NCBI GenBank assembly: GCA_030041375.1
Contig: JASHOA010000093.1
Span: 1-64,000 of the forward strand
Direction of reading: 5' to 3'
Source: Acetobacteraceae bacterium
GTDB taxonomy: Bacteria > Pseudomonadota > Alphaproteobacteria > Acetobacterales > Acetobacteraceae
DNA length: 64,000 bases
In this document: positions 21,887-30,015 of the stretch, piece by piece
How positions within the stretch are numbered: the first letter of the stretch is position 1
Layout: each line of letters begins with the position of its first letter
The notes under the pieces: generated by a model
The model's input: only the letters and a program-made list of their open reading frames with translations
Database searches by the model: none
What the model was told of the DNA's origin: nothing
Program-made: the position numbers and the translations under genes

Positions 21887-23086
21887 ATGCGGGACGAAGC
21901 TCGCGGCCCGGGGTGGGCGGGGCTGCTGCTGTTGTGGCTGCTGGGGGCGGATCTGCGCCTGACCATCCTGGCCGTCCCGCCGGTGCTGCCGCTCATCCAT
22001 CACGATCTGCATCTGGATGAAAAGCTGGTGGCGGCGCTGACCGGCATGCCGGTGCTGCTGTTTGGGCTGGCTGCCGTTCCCGGCTCGCTCCTGATCGCGC
22101 GGATAGGGGCCCGGCGGGCCGCCGTGGTGGGCGTCTTCGTGGTCGGGATCGCCTCGGCCCTGCGCGGCATCGGACCGTCCCTCCCGATGCTGTTCGGGAT
22201 GACGATCCTGATGGGCGCCGGGGTAGCGGTGATGCAGCCTGCCCTGCCGGCCCTGGTTGCGCGCTGGTTTCCGGCCCGCGTGCCGCTGGCCACGGCGATC
22301 TATGCGAACGGGCTTCTGATCGGCGAGATGCTGGCCGCCGGCCTCACCATTCCGCTGGTCCTGCCACTCACCGGCGGAAGCTGGGAGAAGAGCTTCGCTG
22401 TCTGGTCCATCCCGCCGCTCGCGACGGTGGCGCTGGTGCTGTTCTTCACCGGGGGCGAGACCGGGCAAGCGCTGCGTGCGAGGCGGGCGCGCTGGTGGCC
22501 GGATTGGCGCGATCCGCGGACGTGGCTGCTCGGGGTTCTTTCCGGTGGTGCATCGGCACTCTATTTCGGCTGCAACGCATTCCTGCCCGATTATCTGCAC
22601 GCTCTCGGCCGGCCCGGGCTGGTCGATCTCGGGCTGACCGCCCTCAATGCCGGGCAGTTCCCGGCCTCTTTGCTCATCATGGCGTTCGGGTTGCGCCTGG
22701 CGCGGCGGCGGGCGCCGTTTTTCGCGGCCGCGGCGCTGGGGCTGATGGCGCTCGGCGGCCTGATGGTTCCTTCCACTTTCGTGCTGATCGCCGCCTCGGC
22801 ACTGGCCGGCTTTGCCGCGGCGAGCATCCTCATTCTGACGCTTGCCCTGCCGCCGCTGCTGGCCGCCCCCGACGATGTGCATCGGCTGGCCGCCGCGATG
22901 CTGGCGCTTGGCTACACGATCACCTTTTTCGTTCCTTATGCTGCCGGAGCGATCTGGGACGCGAGCCATCTCACGATCTCCGCCTTGCTGCCGGGGGTGG
23001 CGGGGGTGGCGATGGTGATCGGTGGCGCCGCTGTGATCGACCTTCGGCCGCGCGCCTCGTCTGCGTCTGCGAGAGACGGATCATGA
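21887..23086 (+). CDS. MFS transporter (CynX/NimT-like)
   Basis: A 399-residue major facilitator with about 12 transmembrane segments. The LRLTILAVPPVLPLI opening and the GARRAAVVGVF loop resemble the CynX/NimT (cyanate/nitroimidazole) branch; the substrate is unknown. The ATG at 21887 lies at the start of the first helix region. An upstream in-frame ATG (21824) would add an unlikely Ser/Gly-rich tail. The stop overlaps the next ATG as ATGA, so it is coupled to the DUF924 gene. Confidence 0.85.
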   Translation: MRDEARGPGWAGLLLLWLLGADLRLTILAVPPVLPLIHHDLHLDEKLVAALTGMPVLLFGLAAVPGSLLIARIGARRAAVVGVFVVGIASALRGIGPSLPMLFGMTILMGAGVAVMQPALPALVARWFPARVPLATAIYANGLLIGEMLAAGLTIPLVLPLTGGSWEKSFAVWSIPPLATVALVLFFTGGETGQALRARRARWWPDWRDPRTWLLGVLSGGASALYFGCNAFLPDYLHALGRPGLVDLGLTALNAGQFPASLLIMAFGLRLARRRAPFFAAAALGLMALGGLMVPSTFVLIAASALAGFAAASILILTLALPPLLAAPDDVHRLAAAMLALGYTITFFVPYAAGAIWDASHLTISALLPGVAGVAMVIGGAAVIDLRPRASSASARDGS

Positions 23087-23655
23087 ACCTCGCAGACCCT
23101 GATCCGACGCCTTGCGCGCCCCTCGGCCCGGCCGACGTGATCGGCTTCTGGCGCGCGGCCGGCACGGAAAAATGGTTCGGCAAAGACCCCAACTTCGACG
23201 CCGAGTTCCGCGCGCGGTTTCTCAAACTGCACATGGCGGTGGCCGCCCGCGTGCATGACGCCTGGATGGCGACGGCGGACGGCGCTCTCGCGCTCATCCT
23301 GCTGACCGACCAGTTTCCTCGCAACGCGTTCCGCGGCACCGCGCACATGTACGCAACGGATCCGCTGGCCCGCCACTACGCGCGGCAGGCGGAGGCTCGG
23401 GGGTACTGGGAGCGGATTGCGCCCGAGCTTTGTTCCTTTCTCTGCCTTCCCTTCTGTCATTCCGAACAGCTCGCCGACCAGGATCACGCGATCGCGCTGA
23501 ACGAGCGCCTTGGCCGGCCGCTCGGCGAGCACGCGGAAGGGCATCGTGAGATCATCCGCCGCTTCGGCCGCTTCCCGCATCGCAACGGGATGCTGGCGCG
23601 GGAAACCAGCGCCGAAGAAGCCCGCTTCCTCGCCGAGGGCGGTTTCGCCGGGTGA
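23083..23655 (+). CDS. DUF924 family protein
   Basis: A 190-residue cytoplasmic protein of the DUF924 (all-helical, TPR-like) family. Recognisable features are the opening DVIGFWRAAGTEKWFGKD, the LILLTDQFPRNAFRGTAHMYATD segment (split by a short helix) and FGRFPHRNGMLAR near the end. Biochemical role is not established. It is translationally coupled to the MFS gene before it (ATGA) and followed 41 bases later by an SDR gene. Confidence 0.88.
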   Translation: MNLADPDPTPCAPLGPADVIGFWRAAGTEKWFGKDPNFDAEFRARFLKLHMAVAARVHDAWMATADGALALILLTDQFPRNAFRGTAHMYATDPLARHYARQAEARGYWERIAPELCSFLCLPFCHSEQLADQDHAIALNERLGRPLGEHAEGHREIIRRFGRFPHRNGMLARETSAEEARFLAEGGFAG

Positions 23656-23696
23656 CGCCCGAGGTTTCTCTCTTTGCTGCGAAGGAAAGACGCCCC

Positions 23697-24398
23697 ATGA
23701 CCGCCATTCCCTACCGCACCGCCCTCATCGTCGGCGCCGGCTCGGGCATCAGCGCCGCAGTCGCACGCGCGCTGGCCCGGTCGGGCATCGCTGTCGGCCT
23801 TGCCGCCCGCAACGTGGGGAAGCTCGCTCCGCTGGCGGCCGAAACAAAGGCGGCAGCGTTCGAGGCCGATGCGGCAGAGCCCGATGCGGTGAGCGGGCTG
23901 TTTGCTGCTTTCGAGGCCCGGTTCGGAGCGCCGGAGGTCGTGCTCTACAATGCTTCAGGGAGGCTGCGCGGCGCGCTCGCCGAGCTTGATGTGGAGGCGG
24001 TGCGCGCGACATTGGCGGTCACCGCGTTCGGCGGCTTCCTGGTCGCGCGCGAGGCGGCGCGGCGAATGATCCCGCTCGGGCGGGGGGCGATCCTGTTCAC
24101 GGGCGCGAGCGCGAGCGTGAAGGGTTTCGCCGGCTCGGCCCCGTTCGCGATGGGAAAATTCGCGCTCCGGGGGCTGGCCGAGAGTGCGGCGCGCGAGCTG
24201 GGCCCGAAAGGAATTCATGTCGCGCATTTCGTCATCGACGGGACGGTGCGGAGGGCCGAGCGGCCCGGTTCGCCAGAGCGAGCGGACAGCACCCTCGACC
24301 CGGCGGCGATTGCCGAGGCTTATCTTGCGGTGCTGGCGCAGCCGCCCTCGGCCTGGTCTTTCGCCATCGACCTCAGGCCCGCCGTCGAGCCGTTCTGA
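23697..24398 (+). CDS. Short-chain dehydrogenase/reductase lacking the catalytic Tyr
   Basis: A 233-residue Rossmann-fold SDR with an N-terminal nucleotide site (ALIVGAGSGISAAVARAL), the NAS-type strand end (LYNASGRL) and the segment FTGASASVKG. The usual YxxxK active site reads FAMGK (SAPFAMGKFALRG), so Phe replaces the catalytic Tyr. The same class of SDRs continues ELGPKGIHVAHFVIDG, as seen here. It may bind a cofactor without classic SDR chemistry. The ATG at 23697 follows GAAGGAAAG at good spacing. Confidence 0.85.
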   Translation: MTAIPYRTALIVGAGSGISAAVARALARSGIAVGLAARNVGKLAPLAAETKAAAFEADAAEPDAVSGLFAAFEARFGAPEVVLYNASGRLRGALAELDVEAVRATLAVTAFGGFLVAREAARRMIPLGRGAILFTGASASVKGFAGSAPFAMGKFALRGLAESAARELGPKGIHVAHFVIDGTVRRAERPGSPERADSTLDPAAIAEAYLAVLAQPPSAWSFAIDLRPAVEPF

Positions 24399-24599
24399 TT
24401 TGCGGGGACGGCCTTCTCGCGCCGTTATGATCGGTCGCGCCGCTGCGGGCGGCGCTTTCCGCCTAGGCGGCGGCGTGCCCTCTCGTTTAGTCTGCGATCG
24501 CAAAGAAGGGCGCCGTGCGGTGCGAGCGTTCTTCGAAGCGTGAACCGATTTCCAGGACGAAGTGGAAGCTTCGATCGGGACGTCGAAGGGATGAGCGTC

Positions 24600-26321
24600 A
24601 TGCGGCGTTTCCTGTTCCCCTGCCTTGTCATGCTGCTTCCGGCTCTGTTCCACTCCTTGCCGGCCGCCGCCCAATCGGAAGCGATGAGCTTCACTGCCTG
24701 GCGCGACACGAGTGGCGTCGCCTGGGGCGAAGGCGTGCGCAACTACATCTTCGCCATCGGCGAGATCACCGACGACACGCCGAAGGCGCTCAGTTCCGCG
24801 ATCAGCCGCTTTGGCGCCGGACCCGGCACCATCCTGGTGCTCAACTCGCCCGGCGGGAGTCTGCCGGCGGGCCTCGAGATGGGCGAGATCATCCGATCGC
24901 ACGGCTTGTGGACGGAGGTCGGCACGCGGGTGCCGCTGGCGCTTGGCCTCACCCCGAACGTCTCGCCGGCCTATTTCCCCTACGTGCGCGCCGGCAAGAG
25001 CCCGCCGTTCCCCGGCTACTGCTACAGCTCCTGCACGCTCGCCTTTCTCGGCGGCGTCGTCAGGACGGTCAGCTTCACGTCGGACTACGGCGTGCACCGC
25101 TTCTATTTCGAAGGGCAGCAGCCCTCGGCAGAGGAGGGAGTGGCGGCGGGCGAAGAGGGCATGGCGGAGATCGCCCATTACGTGAAGGAAATGGGGGTGG
25201 ATCCGGACTTCATCCAGGAGATGGCGAAGAAGGGGCGCAGCGCCACCACGCATCTCACGGAACAGCGGATGGCGGAACTCAACATCACGACGCCCTACTG
25301 GCGGACGAACTGGAGCATCCAGGAAGGCAACGGCAACTTCTATTATGACGGGCAGACGCTGGATGCGTCCGGCAAGCGCGACGACATCTTCGTTTATTGC
25401 GGCGATCAGCAGCAGCAGGCGGCGGGCCATGTCGTGCTGATGGATGTCTACATGGATGCCGCCGGCCGGGTCGATCCTGCCAGCTTCGTTCCCGGCATCA
25501 CGGACTACAATTTGCGGCTGGATCAGTTCGGACAGATTTTCAGCAATTCCGACAAGGAGGTCGTGCGCCGGGCCTTCGTCAGCACGGCGACGGGGCGGAT
25601 CGGGGTCAGCCTCGGCTTCACGCTCGACCAGTTTTCGCTGGTCACCGGCAGCCACTACATGGGCTTCGCCTTTTACAATCCGAACAGCCAGGTGAATTTC
25701 TTCGGCACCACCGTGACGATCGACCAGGATGGGCTCGACCATTTCGCCCGCCGCTGCCTGCCGCCATCCGACACCGACTTCACGCTCAGCAATGTCGGTT
25801 CCGAGCCGCTGACGATCCTGTTGACGCGCACGGCCGGAGCGGCGCAGTTCGGCGGCAACGAGCTCGGCGCGGCGCTGGCGCCGAATGCCAAGGCGAAGAT
25901 CACGATGCCGCACTATCACGGCTGCCAGTTCGATCTCCTCATGCAGTACGCCGACAAGTCGAGCGTGGGAGAGTACAACGTCAATCTCTGCGCGTTCGGG
26001 GGCATTTCGGTGGCCTCTCCGGCGCGGCCGGGCAGCGATCAGAGCGCCAACATCGCGATCAAGAATGCCGGCAAGAAGCCGATCTCGGCGCTTTACATCA
26101 CGCCCACGTCCGACAATTACTGGGGTCCCAATCTCCTGGCCGGCAATGACCCCGCGCATCCTTCCGCCATCGCTCCCGGCGCCACCGGTCGCTTCCCGGT
26201 CGGCATCGCACAGACCTGCCAGTTCGACATGAAGGCGCAGTTTGCGGGCGGGGAGGTGGAGCAGAAGATCAACCAGAATCTGTGTGCCTTTGACCAGTTG
26301 GGATTCGCCGCGCCGCCCTGA
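24600..26321 (+). CDS. Secreted ClpP/crotonase-like protein with two C-terminal repeats
   Basis: A 573-residue exported protein. It has a signal peptide (about 1-24, LPAAAQS) and a ClpP-like Ser-protease fold: LNSPGGSLPAG at about 81-91, YCYSSC at 140-145 holding the candidate nucleophile (S143/S144), and GVH at about 164-166 as candidate His. The C-terminal half carries two related beta-rich repeats, each about 80 residues and each ending in NLCAF with a CQFD core. Similar 'periplasmic ClpP-like' proteins (COG3904 type) are described; the substrate is unknown. I prefer the ATG at 24600 because GAAGGG sits 9 bases before it; ATG 24591 is also in frame. Confidence 0.8.
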   Translation: MRRFLFPCLVMLLPALFHSLPAAAQSEAMSFTAWRDTSGVAWGEGVRNYIFAIGEITDDTPKALSSAISRFGAGPGTILVLNSPGGSLPAGLEMGEIIRSHGLWTEVGTRVPLALGLTPNVSPAYFPYVRAGKSPPFPGYCYSSCTLAFLGGVVRTVSFTSDYGVHRFYFEGQQPSAEEGVAAGEEGMAEIAHYVKEMGVDPDFIQEMAKKGRSATTHLTEQRMAELNITTPYWRTNWSIQEGNGNFYYDGQTLDASGKRDDIFVYCGDQQQQAAGHVVLMDVYMDAAGRVDPASFVPGITDYNLRLDQFGQIFSNSDKEVVRRAFVSTATGRIGVSLGFTLDQFSLVTGSHYMGFAFYNPNSQVNFFGTTVTIDQDGLDHFARRCLPPSDTDFTLSNVGSEPLTILLTRTAGAAQFGGNELGAALAPNAKAKITMPHYHGCQFDLLMQYADKSSVGEYNVNLCAFGGISVASPARPGSDQSANIAIKNAGKKPISALYITPTSDNYWGPNLLAGNDPAHPSAIAPGATGRFPVGIAQTCQFDMKAQFAGGEVEQKINQNLCAFDQLGFAAPP

Positions 26322-26324
26322 CGC

Positions 26325-26451
26325 TGGGCGTGCGGCGATCGCGGGCTAGACCCGTGTCGGGCTGACTGTGCAGCCCGACACGGGTCTCGCGGTTTATTCG
26401 AGCCCGCGATTCACGCCCTCCGACGATTCCGCCTCGGGCGATCGCGGGCTA
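26325..26451. repeat. Two-hairpin repeat, family 1, plus an adjacent end fragment
   Basis: A short fragment of a second copy (GCGATCGCGGGCTAG, ending about 26349) leads into a complete copy from CTAGACCC at 26346 to CTA at 26449-26451. The final CTA is the reverse complement of the mntR stop codon. It lies at the convergent end between the ClpP-like gene and mntR. Confidence 0.92.
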
Positions 26452-26976
26452 ATCGCGCCGCTTGAGGAAGCGTGCGAAGGCCTTGAGGGTCGTCTCCGAG
26501 GCATAGTGTTCCATGCCCTCGGCGTCGGCCTCGGCCGCTTCCGCCGGCACGCCCACGGCGCGGAGAAGAGCGACCATGAGGCGATGGCGTGCGCGGACAC
26601 GGTGGGCGAGCTTGCGGCCGGCGTCGGTGAGGAAGACGCCGCGATAGGGCCGGCCGGTGAGGAGCCCCTCCCGCTTGAGCCGCGCGAAGTTCTTGATCGT
26701 GGTCGGATGCGTCACGCCGAGCCGCTTGGCGACTTCGGTGGCGCGTGCTTCGCCGTGCGCGGCGAGCAGATCCGCGATCAGCTCCACGTAGTCTTCGCGC
26801 AGCGCACCGGAGCGGGCGCTCCTGGCCTTGCCGAAGCGCTCTGCCTGGGCGGGCTCGGCCGGCATTTCCGGCGGCGTTTCTTCCGTGATGGCGGGGGTTC
26901 TTCCCACTGCCTTGCCTCCGTGGCGCGGCTCTTCATTAGCAGCCAACATAGCCGTCGCGCCATCATGAAGTATCAT
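26449..26976 (-). CDS. mntR: DtxR/MntR-family manganese-responsive regulator
   Basis: Metal-sensing repressor. The 175-residue product has a poorly conserved N-terminal tail, then a winged HTH (DYVELIADLLAAHGEARATE, RLGVTHPTTIKNFARLKREG) and a DtxR-type dimerisation domain (TDAGRKLAHRVRARHRL; EAEGMEHYASE, the metal-ligand region). It is divergent from an NRAMP-type transporter, the classic arrangement for an MntR target. The ATG at 26976 has AAGGAAGG just before it; ATG 26949 is an alternative. The stop TAG is supplied by the adjoining repeat. Confidence 0.9.
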   Translation of the reverse strand: MILHDGATAMLAANEEPRHGGKAVGRTPAITEETPPEMPAEPAQAERFGKARSARSGALREDYVELIADLLAAHGEARATEVAKRLGVTHPTTIKNFARLKREGLLTGRPYRGVFLTDAGRKLAHRVRARHRLMVALLRAVGVPAEAAEADAEGMEHYASETTLKAFARFLKRRD

Positions 26977-27022
26977 GCCTTCCTTGATCCCGAGGCGAGA
27001 GAAAGATGCATCTTGACCGGAT

Positions 27023-27038
27023 TGTACCCAAGGTTACA
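27023..27038. promoter_or_regulatory. Candidate MntR operator
   Basis: TGTACCCAAGGTTACA is an imperfect 16-bp dyad (TGTA..CC/GG..TACA type) in the short region between the divergent mntR and NRAMP-type genes. Its centre CCAAGG resembles DtxR-family cores. Position and partial symmetry are the only support. Confidence 0.4.
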
Positions 27039-27089
27039 TTTGGGCGAAGGAGGTGCAGGGTAGCCGCCTCCCCGAGGGGCTGAGCGCAG

Positions 27090-28442
27090 ATGGCCGAGCA
27101 TGTTCCGCAACTCGAGGTCGCCGGCACGGTCACGCGCGAGGATGTACTGAGGGCGCGGGACAGGCGGAAGGTCCTCGCCAGTCGCGCGGGGCGACGGCGG
27201 CTCCATCTGCTCTGGCTGCTGCTCGGGCCTGGCGTGCTGGTCATGCTGGGCGAGAATGACGGCCCGAGCATGGTCTCGTACGCCGCTACGGGAGCCACCT
27301 ACGGCGTCGGCTTCTTCGTGCCCTTCATCCTGCTCACGTTCCTGATGGCCTATCTCGTCCAGGAGATGACGGTGCGGCTCGGCGCGGCGACGCATCGCGG
27401 CCACGCGGAGCTGATTTTCCAGCGCTTCGGCCCGTTCTGGGGCTATTTCGCGATGGGCGATCTGGTGCTCGGCAACCTTTTGACCTTGATGACCGAGTTC
27501 ATCGCGATCCAGGCCGGCGGGCTCTATTTCGGGGTGCCGGCGCCGCTCTCGGTTGCGATCGGGGTGGTGCTGGTTTCCCTTTCGCTGGCGTTTCGCCGCT
27601 ACGCGACCTGGGAGCGGGTGGCGATGGGCCTGGCCGCCTTCAATCTCCTTTTCATTCCGGCCGCATTTTTCGCCCGTCCGGATGGGGCGGCCCTGTTGTC
27701 TGCAATCGGCACCTGGCGACCGCTGCCGGGCGGATTCGACACCGTCTTCCTGACCCTGATCCTTGCCAATATCGGCGCCACCGTCACGCCCTGGATGATT
27801 TTCTTCCAGCAGAGCGCGGTCGTGGACAAGGGGCTGACGCGCGCCGACCTGGCGCCTGGCAGGCTCGATACCGCGCTCGGGGCCATCCTCGCCGCCCTCG
27901 CGGCCATCGCGACCGTCGTTGCCGCGGCGCCCCTCTATCGGGCGCAGGCGGATGTCTCGGCGTTCGTGAGCGGTGCCGATTTCGCGACTGCGCTCAGGCC
28001 CTATATCGGCAGCGTCGGCGCGACGCTGTTCGCGCTTGGCATCATCGAGGCAGGCCTGGTCGCGGCGATGACGATTTCCTCCAGTTCCTCCTATGCGCTG
28101 GCCGAAGCGATCGCCGAGCGGCACAGCATGAACCTCGATCTCGCCCATGGTCGCCTGTTCTATGCGGCGGCCATCGTCTCGGCGCTGATTGCGGGGTCCG
28201 TCGTGCTGACGCCCGGTGCGCCGCTCCTGGCGATGACGCTGACGGTCAATGTGCTGGCAACGCTCCTGATGCCGCCTGCGCTGTTGTTCCTGCTGCTGCT
28301 CGTCAACGATCGGGAGATCATGGGCGACCTGGCGAACGGCTGGCGGGCCAACCTTGCCGGCGGCAGCATCGTCGTTGCGATCTCACTGGTCGGTGCGCTC
28401 TATGGTGTGATTACCGTTTTCCCGGGGCTGCTTCCCCATTAG
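27090..28442 (+). CDS. NRAMP-type divalent metal transporter with atypical motifs
   Basis: A 450-residue membrane protein of the NRAMP/SLC11 fold. TM1, which in classic Mn/Fe transporters carries DPGN, here reads ENDGPSMVSYAATGATYG (56-59 are NDGP). TM6, usually MPH, reads GATVTPWM (about 229-236). NRAMP-related transporters that lack the classic metal ligands and carry Mg are known; membership of that group is inference. It is divergent from mntR, which argues for Mn control. A 67-residue membrane protein follows 16 bases later. Confidence 0.85.
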   Translation: MAEHVPQLEVAGTVTREDVLRARDRRKVLASRAGRRRLHLLWLLLGPGVLVMLGENDGPSMVSYAATGATYGVGFFVPFILLTFLMAYLVQEMTVRLGAATHRGHAELIFQRFGPFWGYFAMGDLVLGNLLTLMTEFIAIQAGGLYFGVPAPLSVAIGVVLVSLSLAFRRYATWERVAMGLAAFNLLFIPAAFFARPDGAALLSAIGTWRPLPGGFDTVFLTLILANIGATVTPWMIFFQQSAVVDKGLTRADLAPGRLDTALGAILAALAAIATVVAAAPLYRAQADVSAFVSGADFATALRPYIGSVGATLFALGIIEAGLVAAMTISSSSSYALAEAIAERHSMNLDLAHGRLFYAAAIVSALIAGSVVLTPGAPLLAMTLTVNVLATLLMPPALLFLLLLVNDREIMGDLANGWRANLAGGSIVVAISLVGALYGVITVFPGLLPH

Positions 28443-28458
28443 GATCTCCGGTCAGGCG

Positions 28459-28662
28459 ATGACAGTCGAACCCGTGCGCTATGATCCGGAAGAGCTTGAC
28501 GCACTCGAGCCGGCGCAGTTGACGCTCTATTCCGAGCGGCCCTTGCCGCGCCAGCGGCTCGGGCGGGGTGCCTTCGCGCTTCTCGTCGTGCTGCGGATCT
28601 ATGTGCTGATCGCGATCCCGATCGTCGCCTATGCCTTTGTCCGCGCGCTCCTCACCCATTGA
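28459..28662 (+). CDS. Small single-pass membrane protein
   Basis: A 67-residue protein with an acidic N-terminus (VEPVRYDPEELDALEPAQL), a basic stretch (RPLPRQRLGRG) and one hydrophobic helix (FALLVVLRIYVLIAIPIVAYAF spans it). It starts 16 bases after the NRAMP-type gene, so likely shares its transcript and might be an accessory subunit. No family is recognised. Confidence 0.7.
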   Translation: MTVEPVRYDPEELDALEPAQLTLYSERPLPRQRLGRGAFALLVVLRIYVLIAIPIVAYAFVRALLTH

Positions 28663-28670
28663 GGCGCTGG

Positions 28671-28716
28671 ATAGTTCGATCGCGGCCGAAGCATGTCCCG
28701 GGCGTCTGGTCCACGT
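28671..28716. repeat. Direct repeat, left copy, flanking the toxin-antitoxin module
   Basis: About 46 bases around GCGGCCGAAGCATGTCCCGG, matching 29606-29651 in the same orientation with about 40 identical positions by eye. The pair brackets the parD/parE-like genes. Confidence 0.8.
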
Positions 28717-28932
28717 TTGGAGAGCTGCCCCGCAGATATGACAGAAGACCATTTCGTATGGACCGTGCCCGGTGAGCGGGCCACAGCAAGGCTCGCAGCG
28801 CGTTGAGGCCTTATTTTGCCGGTGATCTCGGGCACATCGCACCTGAGCGTCAAACATGACCCTGAGCGGGTTCGGCGTCCGAGGCCTGGTCTGGCCGGCA
28901 AGGGAGGGGTCGATTTCGCGAGATCGGCAGGA

Positions 28933-28975
28933 TTGCCGAGCGGTGATGAGAGTGTATATACTTTATCAGTATATA
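28933..28975 (+). promoter_or_regulatory. Promoter and operator dyad of the parD/parE-like operon
   Basis: A -35-like TTGCCG (28933-28938) and a -10-like TATACT (28957-28962) are separated by 18 bases. The -10 lies in an inverted repeat TATATAC/GTATATA (28955-28975). Ribbon-helix-helix antitoxins repress their own promoters by binding such dyads, so autoregulation is likely. Confidence 0.55.
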
Positions 28976-28993
28976 TCCTGCGGCGAGGCTGCC

Positions 28994-29272
28994 ATGGCGA
29001 AAGAAGCGGTTTTTACCATGAAGCTCGAACCGGAACTGCGCGATGCCTTTCTGGCAGAAGCCGAAGCCGATCATCGGCCAGCATCACAAATCGTTCGCGA
29101 ACTGATGCGCGCCTATATCCAGCGGAGGCGCGAGGAACGCGAATACGAGGAGTTCCTGCGCCGCAAGGTGCAGGTTGCGCGCTCCTCGGTGCGCCTTGGC
29201 CGAGGCCGGCCGAATGAGGATGTCGAGGCTCAATTCGCCGCCTGGCGTGCCAAGGCGGCGGGCCAGGTGTGA
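28994..29272 (+). CDS. Ribbon-helix-helix antitoxin (ParD-like)
   Basis: A 92-residue protein whose N-terminal part reads as a ribbon-helix-helix DNA-binding domain (AVFTMKLEPELRDAFLAEAE, then RPASQIVRELMRAYI). The C-terminal part is charged and Arg-rich (YEEFLRRKVQVARSS), as expected for a toxin-wrapping tail. The stop overlaps the toxin's GTG start (GTGA), the normal antitoxin-first order. Its AT-rich promoter contrasts with the GC-rich surroundings. Confidence 0.88.
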   Translation: MAKEAVFTMKLEPELRDAFLAEAEADHRPASQIVRELMRAYIQRRREEREYEEFLRRKVQVARSSVRLGRGRPNEDVEAQFAAWRAKAAGQV

Positions 29273-29553
29273 AGGTCTTCTGGACGCCGGAAGCCGAACA
29301 AGACCGGGCGGAGGTAAGGGATTACATTGCCGCCGACGATCCGCGGGCGGCTGCCCGCCTGGACCAGCTTTTCAGCGATGCTGCGGCCAGGCTGGCCGAC
29401 TTCCCGATGCTCGGCCGGACCGGCAAAATTCCCGGGACGCGCGAGGTCATTTTACATGCAAGCTACCGCCTGGTGTACGAGATCGATCGTGAAACGGTGT
29501 GGGTGCTGGCCCTGGTGCACACGGCGCGTCAGTGGCCGCCGGTGAAGGGGTAA
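29269..29553 (+). CDS. RelE/ParE-family toxin
   Basis: A 94-residue toxin with the ParE-like plan: WTPEAEQDRAEVRDYIA at the start, PMLGRTGKIPGTREVILH in the middle and YRLVYEIDRETVWVLALVHTARQWP at the end (family strand-loop-strand ending HTARQWP). ParE-type members poison gyrase and RelE-type cut mRNA; this one is closest to the ParE side by its C-terminus. GTG start overlapping the antitoxin stop. Confidence 0.9.
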   Translation: MKVFWTPEAEQDRAEVRDYIAADDPRAAARLDQLFSDAAARLADFPMLGRTGKIPGTREVILHASYRLVYEIDRETVWVLALVHTARQWPPVKG

Positions 29554-29605
29554 GGCGTGCGGCGCCGAGGCTTCGGGGCGTCGGCCTACGTCGGCGAGAA
29601 GATTG

Positions 29606-29651
29606 ATGGTTCGGTTGCGGCCGAAGCATGTCCCGGGCGTCGGGTCTATGT
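29606..29651. repeat. Direct repeat, right copy, flanking the toxin-antitoxin module
   Basis: Partner of 28671-28716. It lies 52 bases after the toxin stop and just upstream of the NIPSNAP gene's ribosome binding site. Confidence 0.8.
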
Positions 29652-29682
29652 TCGGCGCGCCATCAACCGGAGGCGAGAGGCG

Positions 29683-30015
29683 ATGCCCATCACCTGCTTC
29701 ATCCATTACGAGATCGATCCCGGGCGCACCGAGGCGTTCGAGCAGTACGCGCGCAACTGGGGCCAGGCCATCCCGCGCGCCGGCGCCGACCTGATCGGCT
29801 ACTTCGCGCCGCACGAGGGTTCGGCCACCACCGCCTATGCCGCCTACAACATCGAAAACCTCGCCGCTTACGAGGCCTATCGGGCGCGGCTGGCAGGGGA
29901 TCCGCTGGGACGCGAGAATTTCGCGTTCGCGCGGCGCGAGCGGTTCATTGTGAAGGAGGACCGGATTTTCCTCCGCCTGGTCTCGGCACCGCACGCGCCT
30001 CTGGTGAAGGCATGA
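29683..30015 (+). CDS. NIPSNAP family protein
   Basis: A 110-residue ferredoxin-like (dimeric alpha-beta barrel) protein. The opening ITCFIHYEIDPGRTEAFEQYA and the centre IGYFAPHEGSATTAYAAY match the NIPSNAP family. Biochemical function of bacterial members is not settled. GGAGGCGAGAGG precedes the ATG. It overlaps the next gene by ATGA, and both products share the same fold class. Confidence 0.88.
   Translation: MPITCFIHYEIDPGRTEAFEQYARNWGQAIPRAGADLIGYFAPHEGSATTAYAAYNIENLAAYEAYRARLAGDPLGRENFAFARRERFIVKEDRIFLRLVSAPHAPLVKA

Noticed and set aside
28629-28901. Minus-strand ORF upstream of the antitoxin
   Set aside because: No ribosome site, no family, and it covers the direct repeat and promoter region.
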